Shown here: positions 6,937 to 13,628 of the stretch, piece by piece
Layout of the letters: every line of letters begins with the position of its first letter
How positions within the stretch are numbered: position 1 is the stretch's first letter
Origin: JAFIEN01 sp051859505
GTDB lineage: Bacteria; Pseudomonadota; Alphaproteobacteria; Rhodobacterales; Rhodobacteraceae
Length of the DNA stretch: 24,269 bases
Direction of reading: 5' to 3'
NCBI GenBank assembly: GCA_051859505.1
Contig: JBHYFN010000053.1
Coordinates: forward strand, 1-24,269
Translations under genes and position numbers: made by a program
Notes under the pieces: model-generated
Databases searched by the model: none
Told to the model about the DNA's origin: nothing
What the model saw: only the letters and a program-made list of their open reading frames with translations

Positions 6937-7242
6937 TCAGGCGGCCGGCAGATCGCGGTCCAGCTCTTCGAGCGAACCGGCACGGGCGGTGCCGTCCTCC
7001 ATCGCGGGCAGTTCGATCTCGGCGCAGGTGCCGGCGGGAACCAGCGTCCAGGCATTGCCCTGATAGTCCACCGTCGAGCTGCCGGCGCAGGACGTGCCGG
7101 GGCCGGCGGCGCAGTCGTTCTGCCCGGCAAGAGAGATGCCGTAGCACTTTTCCATGTCACCTGCCGAGGCATGGCCCGCGGCCATGGTCAGGGCGGCGGC
7201 GATCGAGGCGGCGAGGGGAAGGCCGGTGGATTTGTCGAACAT
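6937..7242 (-). CDS. bufA1: Bufferin precursor, DUF2282 family (BufA1-like)
   Basis: This 101-residue exported precursor begins with a Sec-type signal peptide (LPLAASIAAALTMAAGHASA, cleavage near 27/28). The mature part has the DUF2282 signature MEKCYGISLAGQNDCAAGPG and four cysteines: Cys33, Cys44, Cys52 and Cys73. In related bufferins MNIO-modified cysteines bind copper in the periplasm, so a copper-buffering role is inferred. AGGAGA lies 11 bases before the ATG at 7242. It is the first gene of the operon and lies about 45 nt downstream of the start site predicted from the ECF promoter at 7295-7320. The Leu/Asp/Glu-rich tail after Cys73 is a variable region. Confidence 0.92.
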   Translation of the reverse strand: MFDKSTGLPLAASIAAALTMAAGHASAGDMEKCYGISLAGQNDCAAGPGTSCAGSSTVDYQGNAWTLVPAGTCAEIELPAMEDGTARAGSLEELDRDLPAA

Positions 7243-7294
7243 GGTCTGTGATCTCCTGTTGTACGGGCTGCCGTGGTGCAGTCCCGCCTGTCCC

Positions 7295-7320
7295 TTCGCG
7301 CGGCGGGGTGGCGGCGTTAC
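7295..7320 (-). promoter_or_regulatory. Predicted SigF-type ECF promoter for the bufferin operon
   Basis: Read on the minus strand, GTAAC (7320-7316) is separated by 17 bases from CGAA (7298-7295), and GGGACAG follows. Caulobacter SigF promoters, as I recall them, have GTAACC and CGAA elements. A near-identical arrangement faces the other way at 7379-7404, in front of the sigma factor gene. Confidence 0.75.
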
Positions 7321-7378
7321 CTCTCCTCACACTGACGTGACCGCGGCGCTTTGAATTGCGCAAAATCGGGCCGGTTCT

Positions 7379-7404
7379 GTAACAAACCCCGAGCGGCCAG
7401 CGTA
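7379..7404 (+). promoter_or_regulatory. Predicted autoregulatory ECF promoter of the sigF-nrsF operon
   Basis: GTAAC (7379-7383), a 17-base spacer and CGTA (7401-7404) followed by AGGACAG match the divergent bufferin promoter in spacing and in flanking sequence. The predicted transcription start near 7410 falls almost on the TTG start codon of the sigma gene. Confidence 0.72.
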
Positions 7405-7414
7405 AGGACAGCAG

Positions 7415-7963
7415 TTGACCTCACCGACACCTTCGGATTGGGAAAGCCTGATGCGTGCGGCCAATCGCGGCGACAGCGCCGCCTATGCCCGTCTTCTGCA
7501 GGAGATCACCCCGATGCTGCGCGGGGTGGTGCGGGCGCGCGGCGCGGCCCTTGGGCCCGAGACCTGCGAGGATATCCTGCAGGACATCCTTCTGACCGTG
7601 CATCTCAAGCGCCAGAGCTGGCGCGAGGATGCACCGCTGCGTCCCTGGCTTTATGCCATCGCGCGACACAAGGTCGTGGACGGCTATCGCGCAAGGGGCG
7701 CGCGGATCGACCTGCCGGTCGAGGCGTTCGCCGATATCCTGCCCGCGCCCGAAGGCCCCGATCCGACCGAGGCGGCGGATGTGGAGCGGGTGCTGTCCCG
7801 GCTCGAACCCCGCGCGGCCGAGATCGTGCGCGGCTTCGGCCTGCGCGGCGAGACCGCGGCCGAGACCGGCGCCCGCCTTGGCATGACCGAACAGGCGGTG
7901 CGGGTGGCGCTGCATCGCGCGCTCAAGTCCATCGGGCAGTTGCGCAAGAGGATGATGGAATGA
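7415..7963 (+). CDS. sigF: ECF RNA polymerase sigma factor, SigF-like
   Basis: This ECF sigma factor has 182 residues from the TTG at 7415. Region 2 spans about 12-85 (AYARLLQEI, then EDILQDILLTVHLKRQSW, RPWLYAIARHKVVDGYRAR), followed by an acidic linker. Region 4 spans about 126-178 (LSRLEPRAAEIV, GARLGMTEQAVRVALHRALKSI). The start is uncertain: the predicted promoter puts the mRNA start at about 7410, making the TTG start nearly leaderless, while ATG 7451 has GGGAAAG upstream but would drop the conserved WESLM segment. It overlaps nrsF by four bases. Divergence from bufABC-doxX and the matching promoters indicate that it controls that operon and itself. Confidence 0.87.
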   Translation: MTSPTPSDWESLMRAANRGDSAAYARLLQEITPMLRGVVRARGAALGPETCEDILQDILLTVHLKRQSWREDAPLRPWLYAIARHKVVDGYRARGARIDLPVEAFADILPAPEGPDPTEAADVERVLSRLEPRAAEIVRGFGLRGETAAETGARLGMTEQAVRVALHRALKSIGQLRKRMME

Positions 7964-8592
7964 AGACGGATGACCTGATCACCCTTCTGGCCGCGGACAG
8001 CGCGCCCCGCCCGGGGGCTGGGCAGCGGCTGGTCCGGGCCCTGCCTGCAGCCGTTACCCTTGCGGCGCTGTCGCTGGCCCTGTTCTGGGGAACGCGGCCG
8101 GATCTGGCCGAGGCGCTGGCTTCTGCGGCGGTGCTCAAGACCCTCGTGCCGGTCGCGCTGGCGGGGCTGGCGGTTGCCGTGGCGCTGCATCTTGCGCGGC
8201 CCGAGGCGCGTTCCGGGGCGGTCTCGGTGCTTCTTCTGCTGGCGCTTTCGGCCATCGCGGTCGCCTTTCTTGCGGTGCTTGCCGGCGCCGAGGCGGGGGC
8301 GCTCGGAATGGCGCTTTCCAAATCCAGCCTCTGGATCTGCCTCCTGTCGGTGCCGGCCCTGTCGCTTCCGGTGCTCGGGGCGCTGCTCTGGGCGCTTTCG
8401 GCAGGCGCGCCGCGCAGCCCGATCCGGGGGGGCGCCGTGGCCGGACTTGCAGCAGGCGGGATCGGAGCGACGGTCTATTCGCTTTACTGCGACGTGGACC
8501 TTCCCCTGTTCGTGCTGCCGGCCTATGGCACGGCGATCCTCGTGGTCACTTTGCTGGGCGGGGCTTTGGGCGCGCGGATCCTGCGGTGGTAG
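7960..8592 (+). CDS. nrsF: NrsF-type membrane anti-sigma factor (DUF1109)
   Basis: This 210-residue integral membrane protein has a short cytoplasmic N-terminus (MKTDDLITLLAADSAPRP), which resembles the sigma-binding end of the family, and six hydrophobic segments. Two cysteines, Cys127 (LWICLL) and Cys177 (SLYCDVD), are 50 residues apart. Caulobacter NrsF has two conserved cysteines with, as I recall, the same spacing, needed to sense chromium or cadmium. The inferred role is to hold SigF at the membrane until metal stress releases it. Its ATG overlaps the sigF stop. A small hairpin follows the stop codon. Confidence 0.85.
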   Translation: MKTDDLITLLAADSAPRPGAGQRLVRALPAAVTLAALSLALFWGTRPDLAEALASAAVLKTLVPVALAGLAVAVALHLARPEARSGAVSVLLLLALSAIAVAFLAVLAGAEAGALGMALSKSSLWICLLSVPALSLPVLGALLWALSAGAPRSPIRGGAVAGLAAGGIGATVYSLYCDVDLPLFVLPAYGTAILVVTLLGGALGARILRW

Positions 8593-8593
8593 G

Positions 8594-8610
8594 GGCGCGG
8601 ACCCCGCGCC
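8594..8610 (+). terminator. Candidate terminator hairpin after nrsF
   Basis: GGCGCGG (8594-8600) and CCGCGCC (8604-8610) form a 7-bp stem with a 3-nt loop right after the nrsF stop. Flanking G and C runs could lengthen it with a bulge. No T tract follows, so strength is uncertain. Confidence 0.4.
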
Positions 8611-8783
8611 GCCCCTGATCCCGCGGGCCGGGGCCGTCGCTTGGCCGGATGGCGAAGGAGCCGAAAGCTGCCGCCGCCAGGACGTCGTCCCTCCCTATAC
8701 CCCGGCGCGCGGCTCGGCTATGCCAGACGGGCAGCCCGCAGGCGGCCGGCCCTGCCGCCCCTGCATCAGGACCGGAGAGCCAG

Positions 8784-9941
8784 ATGAAGATCACGCGCAT
8801 CACCCCCCATATCGTCGGTGTCGGCATCCGCAACCAGCTGATCGTCAAGGTCGAAACCGACGAAGGCCTGTTCGGCTGGGGCGAAAGCGGCCTGTCGGGG
8901 CGCGAACAGGCGGTGATCGGCGCGATCCGGCACTATGCCGATTTCATCACCGGGCGCGATCCGTTCCGCATCGGCGCGCTCTGGCAAGAGATGTATCGCA
9001 GCCAGTATTTCGAGGGCGGCCGGGTGCTGACGGCGGCCATCGCGGCGCTTGACATCGCGCTGCACGACATCAAGGGCAAGGCGCTGGGCGTTCCGGTCTA
9101 CGAGCTTCTGGGCGGGCGCCAGCGCGACCTTGTGCCGACCTTCGCCACCACCGCCGCCCCGCCGGGGCCCGAGATGATCGAACAGGCCAGGCTTCTGGTC
9201 GAGGCGGGCTGGGAGGCGATCCGCTTCATCCCCTCGGGGCAGGGCAACACGGATATCTTCGACCCCCGCACCCATATTCCGATCACCGCCGAATGGTGCA
9301 TCCGCGCGCGCGAGGCGCTGGGCCCGGCGGTGGTGCTTGGCATCGACTGGCACCATCGCCTTTCGGTGGCCGAGGCGGCGAGTTTCTGTCAGAAACTGCC
9401 GCCCGCCACGCTGGATTTCCTCGAGGAACCGATCCGCGACGAGGCCCCCGGCGCCTATCGCGCGCTGCGCCGGATGACCGAGATCCCCTTCGCCATCGGC
9501 GAGGAATTCAGCAGCAAGTGGCAGTTCCTGCCCTATATCGAAGAGGATCTGCACCAGTTCAACCGGATCGACGTCTGCAACGTGGGCGGCCTGACCGAGG
9601 CGATGAAGGTCGCCGGCTGGTCCGAGGCGCATTACGTGGACCTCATGCCGCACAACCCGCTGGGGCCGATCTGCACCGCGGCGACGGTGCATTTCGCGGC
9701 GGCCGTGCCGAATTTCTCCTATCTCGAGACGCGGGCCTCGCCGGTCGAGGCGGCGGTGCTGGGCTTTGATGATGACGACCTGTTCCCCGTCCGCCCCCGC
9801 CTCGAGGGCGCGCATTATCCGATCGGAACGGCCCCCGGCCTGGGCATCGAGGTGGACGAAAGCGTCATCCCCCACCGCCCGCCCGTGACCGCCGAGCCGC
9901 CGCATCTGCGGCGGACGGATGGCAGCTACACCAACTGGTAG
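8784..9941 (+). CDS. Enolase-superfamily sugar-acid dehydratase, D-galactonate dehydratase-like
   Basis: This 385-residue mandelate racemase/muconate lactonizing family enzyme has a capping domain (about 1-115) and a TIM barrel. Metal ligands are Asp188 (GIDWHH), Glu214 (LEEP) and Glu240 (IGEE); His190 and His290 (PHNPLGP) fit the general base and acid. Each is five positions later than the corresponding residues I recall for E. coli DgoD (183, 209, 235, 185, 285). The reaction is thus probably dehydration of a sugar acid to a 2-keto-3-deoxy acid. Around strand 2 there is IRFIPSG, so no KxK catalytic motif. The exact substrate is unproven. GGAGAG sits nine bases before the ATG. It stands alone, with a terminator hairpin behind it. 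Confidence 0.8.
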   Translation: MKITRITPHIVGVGIRNQLIVKVETDEGLFGWGESGLSGREQAVIGAIRHYADFITGRDPFRIGALWQEMYRSQYFEGGRVLTAAIAALDIALHDIKGKALGVPVYELLGGRQRDLVPTFATTAAPPGPEMIEQARLLVEAGWEAIRFIPSGQGNTDIFDPRTHIPITAEWCIRAREALGPAVVLGIDWHHRLSVAEAASFCQKLPPATLDFLEEPIRDEAPGAYRALRRMTEIPFAIGEEFSSKWQFLPYIEEDLHQFNRIDVCNVGGLTEAMKVAGWSEAHYVDLMPHNPLGPICTAATVHFAAAVPNFSYLETRASPVEAAVLGFDDDDLFPVRPRLEGAHYPIGTAPGLGIEVDESVIPHRPPVTAEPPHLRRTDGSYTNW

Positions 9942-9954
9942 CCAGGGCCGGCCC

Positions 9955-9972
9955 GGCAGGCCCCGGCCTGCC
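9955..9972 (+). terminator. Terminator-like hairpin after the dehydratase gene
   Basis: GGCAGGCC (9955-9962) and GGCCTGCC (9965-9972) form a perfect inverted repeat starting 14 bases after the stop codon; in RNA the inner pairs would open to a CCCC-type loop. No T tract follows. Confidence 0.45.
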
Positions 9973-10000
9973 AGGGTCATGCTGCGCGTGCGAAGAGGGT

Positions 10001-10038
10001 ATCCGCCCAAATATGCGGCATCCGCCGAAATACTGCGC
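10001..10038. repeat. Tandem direct repeat upstream of urtA
   Basis: ATCCGCC-C/G-AAATA occurs at 10001-10013 and 10020-10032, followed in both by a Pyr/GCG patch, giving a period of 19 bp. Two close to two-turn-spaced copies in the promoter-side region suggest tandem binding sites for a regulator. No specific regulator is recognised. Confidence 0.5.
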
Positions 10039-10134
10039 GTTAACCCGGCAATAATCAGCCATTCGACCGATCCGGGGTTGCGGTTTCGGCGGCTTGGCTT
10101 GCGCCGGTGCTGCCGACGAAAGCAGCTTCGGCCT

Positions 10135-10149
10135 CAGGCATGATGCCTG
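10135..10149. promoter_or_regulatory. Inverted repeat upstream of urtA
   Basis: CAGGCAT (10135-10141) and ATGCCTG (10143-10149) are a perfect 7-bp inverted repeat around one base. This is an operator-like arrangement between the tandem repeat and the larger hairpin. Confidence 0.35.
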
Positions 10150-10156
10150 GGAAGAA

Positions 10157-10202
10157 CGCTACCCGGCCTCCAGTTCTGGCCAGATCCGACGACCGGGTAG
10201 CG
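10157..10202 (+). promoter_or_regulatory. Large inverted repeat (10-bp stem) in the urtA upstream region
   Basis: CGCTACCCGG (10157-10166) and CCGGGTAGCG (10193-10202) are perfect complements separated by 26 bases. The inner part contains GGCC-N9-GGCC, which can form a second small stem. If transcribed it would be a stable leader structure about 100 bases before the urtA start. It does not match a riboswitch class I can recognise. Confidence 0.5.
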
Positions 10203-10306
10203 GCAACATTTGGATGATGCTGCATGAAACAACATGTGTCCGGACCGCGATTTCGCAAGGCCGGGGACGGTGTTTCCTGCGGCTGACTGACAGGAGCCAC
10301 CGCCCG

Positions 10307-11590
10307 ATGAAGACCAGATACCTTTACGCGGCCGCTGCCACGGCTGCCCTTATCGCCGGGGCCGCGCCGGCCGCGGCCGATTGCCCGATCAAGGTGGGCG
10401 TGCTGCATTCGCTTTCCGGCAGCATGGCCATTTCCGAAACCACCCTGCGCGACGTGATGCTGATGCTGATCGAGCAGCAGAACGCCGCCGGCGGCCTTCT
10501 GGGCTGCGAGATCGAGGCCGTGGTCGTCGATCCCGCCTCGGACTGGCCGCTGTTCACCGAACTGACCCGTCAGCTTCTGACGGTGAACGAGGTCGATGTG
10601 ATCTTCGGTGCCTGGACCTCGGTCAGCCGCAAGGCGGCGCTGCCGGTGCTTGAGGAACTGAACGGGCTGATGTTCTACCCGGTCCAGTACGAAGGGCAGG
10701 AAAGCTCGGCCAATGTGTTCTACACCGGCGCCGCGCCGAACCAGCAGGCGATCCCGGCGGTGGACTATTTCCTTGAAGAGCTGGGCGTCGAAAGCTTCGC
10801 CCTTCTGGGGACCGACTATGTCTATCCCCGCACCACGAACGCGATCCTCGAAGCCTATCTTCTGGACAAGGGCATCGCGCCCGAGGACATCTTCGTCAAC
10901 TACACCCCCTTCGGCCATTCCGACTGGTCCACCATCGTCTCGGACGTGATCGCGCTGGGGGCGGGCGGCAAGCAGGTGGGCGTGATCTCGACCATCAACG
11001 GGGATGCCAATATCGGCTTCTACACCGAACTGGCGGCCCAGGGCGTCAGCGCCGACGACATTCCCGTCGTCGCCTTCTCGGTCGGCGAGGAAGAGCTTTC
11101 GGGCCTCGATACCTCGCGGCTTGTCGGGCATCTGGCGGCCTGGAATTACTTCATGTCGGCCGATACGCCGGAAAACGAAGCTTTCATCGCCGCCTGGCAT
11201 GAGTTCATCGGCGACACGGCCCGCGTGACCAACGACCCGATGGAGGCGCATTACATCGGCTTCAACATGTGGGTGAACGCGGTCGAAGCCGCCGGCACCA
11301 CCGATGTCGACGCCGTGCGCGAGGCGATGTGGGGCCAGGAATTCCCGAACCTGACCGGCGGCACCGCCATCATGCTGCCCAACCATCACCTGACCAAGCC
11401 GGTCCTGATCGGCGAGATCCGGGCAGACGGCCAGTTCGACATCATCAGCCAGACCGAGGAAGTGCCGGGCGCCGCCTGGACCCCCTTCCTGACCGAAAGC
11501 GCGACCTGGGTCAGCGACTGGCAGACGCTGGGCTGCGGCATGTACGACACCGCGACCGAGAGCTGCGTCCAGCTGACCTCGAACTACTGA
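10307..11590 (+). CDS. urtA: Urea ABC transporter substrate-binding protein UrtA
   Basis: This periplasmic receptor for urea belongs to the high-affinity Urt transporter. The 427-residue protein starts at 10307 after CAGGAG. It has a signal peptide (cleavage near AAA-D, 24/25) and a branched-chain-amino-acid-receptor-like fold. UrtA hallmarks include CPIKVGVLHSLSGSMAISE, FGAWTSVSRKAALPV, LNGLMFYPVQYEGQESS, LLGTDYVYPRTTN and NDPMEAHYIGFNMW. Length and motifs agree with UrtA and not with amino-acid receptors. It is the first gene of urtABCDE and is followed by an 11-bp hairpin. The upstream in-frame extension to 10094 lacks a signal peptide and is not part of the protein. Nitrogen limitation is the expected inducer. 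Confidence 0.94.
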   Translation: MKTRYLYAAAATAALIAGAAPAAADCPIKVGVLHSLSGSMAISETTLRDVMLMLIEQQNAAGGLLGCEIEAVVVDPASDWPLFTELTRQLLTVNEVDVIFGAWTSVSRKAALPVLEELNGLMFYPVQYEGQESSANVFYTGAAPNQQAIPAVDYFLEELGVESFALLGTDYVYPRTTNAILEAYLLDKGIAPEDIFVNYTPFGHSDWSTIVSDVIALGAGGKQVGVISTINGDANIGFYTELAAQGVSADDIPVVAFSVGEEELSGLDTSRLVGHLAAWNYFMSADTPENEAFIAAWHEFIGDTARVTNDPMEAHYIGFNMWVNAVEAAGTTDVDAVREAMWGQEFPNLTGGTAIMLPNHHLTKPVLIGEIRADGQFDIISQTEEVPGAAWTPFLTESATWVSDWQTLGCGMYDTATESCVQLTSNY

Positions 11591-11598
11591 CGGCCCTG

Positions 11599-11625
11599 CG
11601 GCTGCGGGGGCCTTCCCCGCAGCCG
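11599..11625 (+). promoter_or_regulatory. Intercistronic hairpin between urtA and urtB
   Basis: CGGCTGCGGGG (11599-11609) and CCCCGCAGCCG (11615-11625) form a perfect 11-bp stem with a 5-nt loop in the 57-base gap. With no T tract it more likely protects the urtA message or causes partial termination, favouring excess receptor. Confidence 0.7.
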
Positions 11626-11647
11626 ATCCCTTGCGACGGACATTTCC

Positions 11648-13624
11648 ATGCCGCGACTGATCCCGGCCGTCCTTGCGGTGGCCCTGTCCTTCTGGCTTGC
11701 CGCCCTTCTGCCCGGTGCAACCCGCGCGCAAGAGGCGCCATCCACCCCCCTGCAGGACGTCTTGCAAAGCGTGCAACCGCTGGTGGCCAGCCCCTCGCGC
11801 TCGACCGTGCCGGAGGTTCTGGCCGCGCTGCTTGAAGCCGATGCGCCCGGCACGGTGGATTTCCTGCGCGCCTGGGAAGAGCGGCTGATCGTCGAGCGGC
11901 CCGGGGATGGGCTGTTCTTCATCGGCCGCGAAGGTGCCGACGGCGTGGCGCTGATCGACCTTGATAGCGGCGAAGAGGTCGCCACCGTCTCGACCCGCGA
12001 TGTCAGCCAGATCCGCCCCAACGCCGGTGTCCGGCGCGAGATCGGCGCGGCGCTGGTGCAGTTCGAGCTGATGAACCCCGACCCGGCCCGCCGGCGTGCC
12101 GCACTCGAGGCGATTGCCCGCAGCCCTGACGCCGACCAGATCCCCGCCCTGCAACTCGCCCTGACCGAGGAGGAAGACCCCGCCATCGCCGCCCGGATGG
12201 AGCGGCTGGCCGCCCTTCTGATCGCCCGGTTCGAGCAGGACACCGCCACCCGCGTCGCCGCCATCGAGGATCTGCGGGGCGACACCAGCACCGAGGCGCG
12301 GCGCGTGCTGAACCAGTTGCTTCAGACCCGGTCCGGCTTTGCCGAGACCCTGCCGGACGGCGCCAACATCGCCCGCGTCCTGCGCCCGGGCGACGACATA
12401 ACCCTTGCCGCCGCCTATGCCACGCTGGTTGCGGAAGACCTCGCCCCGCCGCCCACCGCGCGCAACGACATCCGCGACCGTCTGCGCGCCAATGTGGTGG
12501 AGGGCGCCGTCGGCGGCGTGCCGGTGCACCGGCTCGACAGCGATGCGGCCCGGATCGAGGCCTATGAGGCGCTTGAGGCCGAGGGCCTTGTGCCGCCTCT
12601 GGTCGCGGAAGAGGATATGGCCGCCACAGTCGCCTCTTACGTCTTTTACGACGAATATCTTGAACCCGACAGCGCCGTGACCGATGCCGCCCGCCGCGCG
12701 CTCGACAGCACCGGCACGCGGATCGCGCTTTATCAGTTCGCCGCGATCAGCCTGGACGCGATCTCGCTCGCCTCGATCTTTTTCCTTGCCGCCATCGGGC
12801 TTGCCATCACCTTCGGCGTGATGCGGGTGATCAACATGGCGCATGGCGAATTCATCATGATGGGCGCCTATACCGGCTATGTCGTCCAGACGCTGATCCC
12901 CGACTATACCGTCAGCCTGATCGTCGCGCTGCCGCTGGCCTTTGCCGTGGGTTTCGGCGCCGGTGTCGCGATGGAGCGGCTGGTGATCCGCCATCTCTAT
13001 ACCCGACCGCTGGAAACCCTGCTGGCAACCTTCGGCATTTCCATCGCGCTGCAACAACTGGCCAAGAACATCTTCGGCACGCAGGCCCGCCCCCTGACCG
13101 CACCCGACTGGCTTGCGGGGGCGATCTCGTTCAACGATGTGGTCTCGATCAGCACGCTGCGGGTGGGCATCTTCGTGCTGGCGCTGATCTTCCTCGCCGC
13201 GCTCCTTCTGATGCTGAATCGCACCCGGCTGGGGCTCGAGGTGCGGGCGGTGACGCAGAACCCCGGGATGGCGGCCTCCATGGGGATCAACCCGGACCGG
13301 ATCAACATGCTGACCTTCGGCCTCGGCTCGGGCATCGCCGGTGTCGCGGGGCTGGCCATCGGGCTTTATGCGCAGGTCACGTCCGAGATGGGCGCCAACT
13401 ACATCGTGCAAAGCTTCATGACGGTGGTCGTGGGCGGCGTGGGGTCGGTCTTCGGCACGCTGGCGGGGGCCGGGCTGATCGGGTTCCTGCAGAAGGGAAT
13501 CGAATGGTTCAACCCCTCGAACACGCTGGCGGCCCAGACCTACATGGTGCTGTTCATCATCCTCTTCATCCAGTTCCGGCCCAAGGGCATCGTCGCCCTC
13601 AAGGGCCGCGCGGCGGGGGACTAG
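11648..13624 (+). CDS. urtB: Urea ABC transporter permease UrtB
   Basis: This is an inner-membrane permease subunit of the urea transporter, 658 residues. A signal peptide (1-28) is followed by a long extracytoplasmic helical domain (about 29-360) with degenerate HEAT-like pairs (for example PARRRAALEAIARSPDADQIPAL). The LivH-type permease domain (361-658) includes GVMRVINMAHGEFIMMGAY, RPLETLLATFGISIALQQ and an EAA-like NPGMAASMGINPDRINMLTF. The N-terminal domain is normal for UrtB and separates it from LivH, which is about half as long. The stop is four bases before urtC. Confidence 0.93.
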   Translation: MPRLIPAVLAVALSFWLAALLPGATRAQEAPSTPLQDVLQSVQPLVASPSRSTVPEVLAALLEADAPGTVDFLRAWEERLIVERPGDGLFFIGREGADGVALIDLDSGEEVATVSTRDVSQIRPNAGVRREIGAALVQFELMNPDPARRRAALEAIARSPDADQIPALQLALTEEEDPAIAARMERLAALLIARFEQDTATRVAAIEDLRGDTSTEARRVLNQLLQTRSGFAETLPDGANIARVLRPGDDITLAAAYATLVAEDLAPPPTARNDIRDRLRANVVEGAVGGVPVHRLDSDAARIEAYEALEAEGLVPPLVAEEDMAATVASYVFYDEYLEPDSAVTDAARRALDSTGTRIALYQFAAISLDAISLASIFFLAAIGLAITFGVMRVINMAHGEFIMMGAYTGYVVQTLIPDYTVSLIVALPLAFAVGFGAGVAMERLVIRHLYTRPLETLLATFGISIALQQLAKNIFGTQARPLTAPDWLAGAISFNDVVSISTLRVGIFVLALIFLAALLLMLNRTRLGLEVRAVTQNPGMAASMGINPDRINMLTFGLGSGIAGVAGLAIGLYAQVTSEMGANYIVQSFMTVVVGGVGSVFGTLAGAGLIGFLQKGIEWFNPSNTLAAQTYMVLFIILFIQFRPKGIVALKGRAAGD

Positions 13625-13628
13625 ACCC

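Larger units (their letters stand above)
9973..10306 (+). promoter_or_regulatory. Long upstream region of urtA
   Basis: This 334-base non-coding region is partly AT-richer than its surroundings (about 10005-10060). It contains a tandem 19-bp-period repeat (10001-10038), a short inverted repeat (10135-10149) and a 10-bp-stem inverted repeat (10157-10202), annotated separately. No clear sigma54 GG-N10-GC element was found; in Rhodobacter NtrC can act with sigma70 polymerase, so that absence does not argue against nitrogen control. A CAGGAG ribosome binding site lies at 10290-10295. Confidence 0.55.

Noticed and set aside
6875..7147. Longer bufB start at 7147
   Set aside because: The extension lies entirely antisense-free but in a second frame over bufA, lacks family residues, and the ATG at 6874 gives the usual DUF692 N-terminus.
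8593..8783. Cobalamin-type riboswitch before the dehydratase gene
   Set aside because: A GCCAGACGGGCAG-like stretch loosely recalls a B12 box, but the conserved core is not present and the gene has no cobalamin link.
10213..10240. Sigma54 promoter upstream of urtA
   Set aside because: GG and GC elements occur but not with the required 10-base spacing.
9942..10306. Guanidine (ykkC-type) or other known riboswitch upstream of urtA
   Set aside because: Short hairpins with ACGA-containing loops exist, but the closing pairs and paired arrangement of a guanidine-II element are missing and no guanidine-I core was seen.
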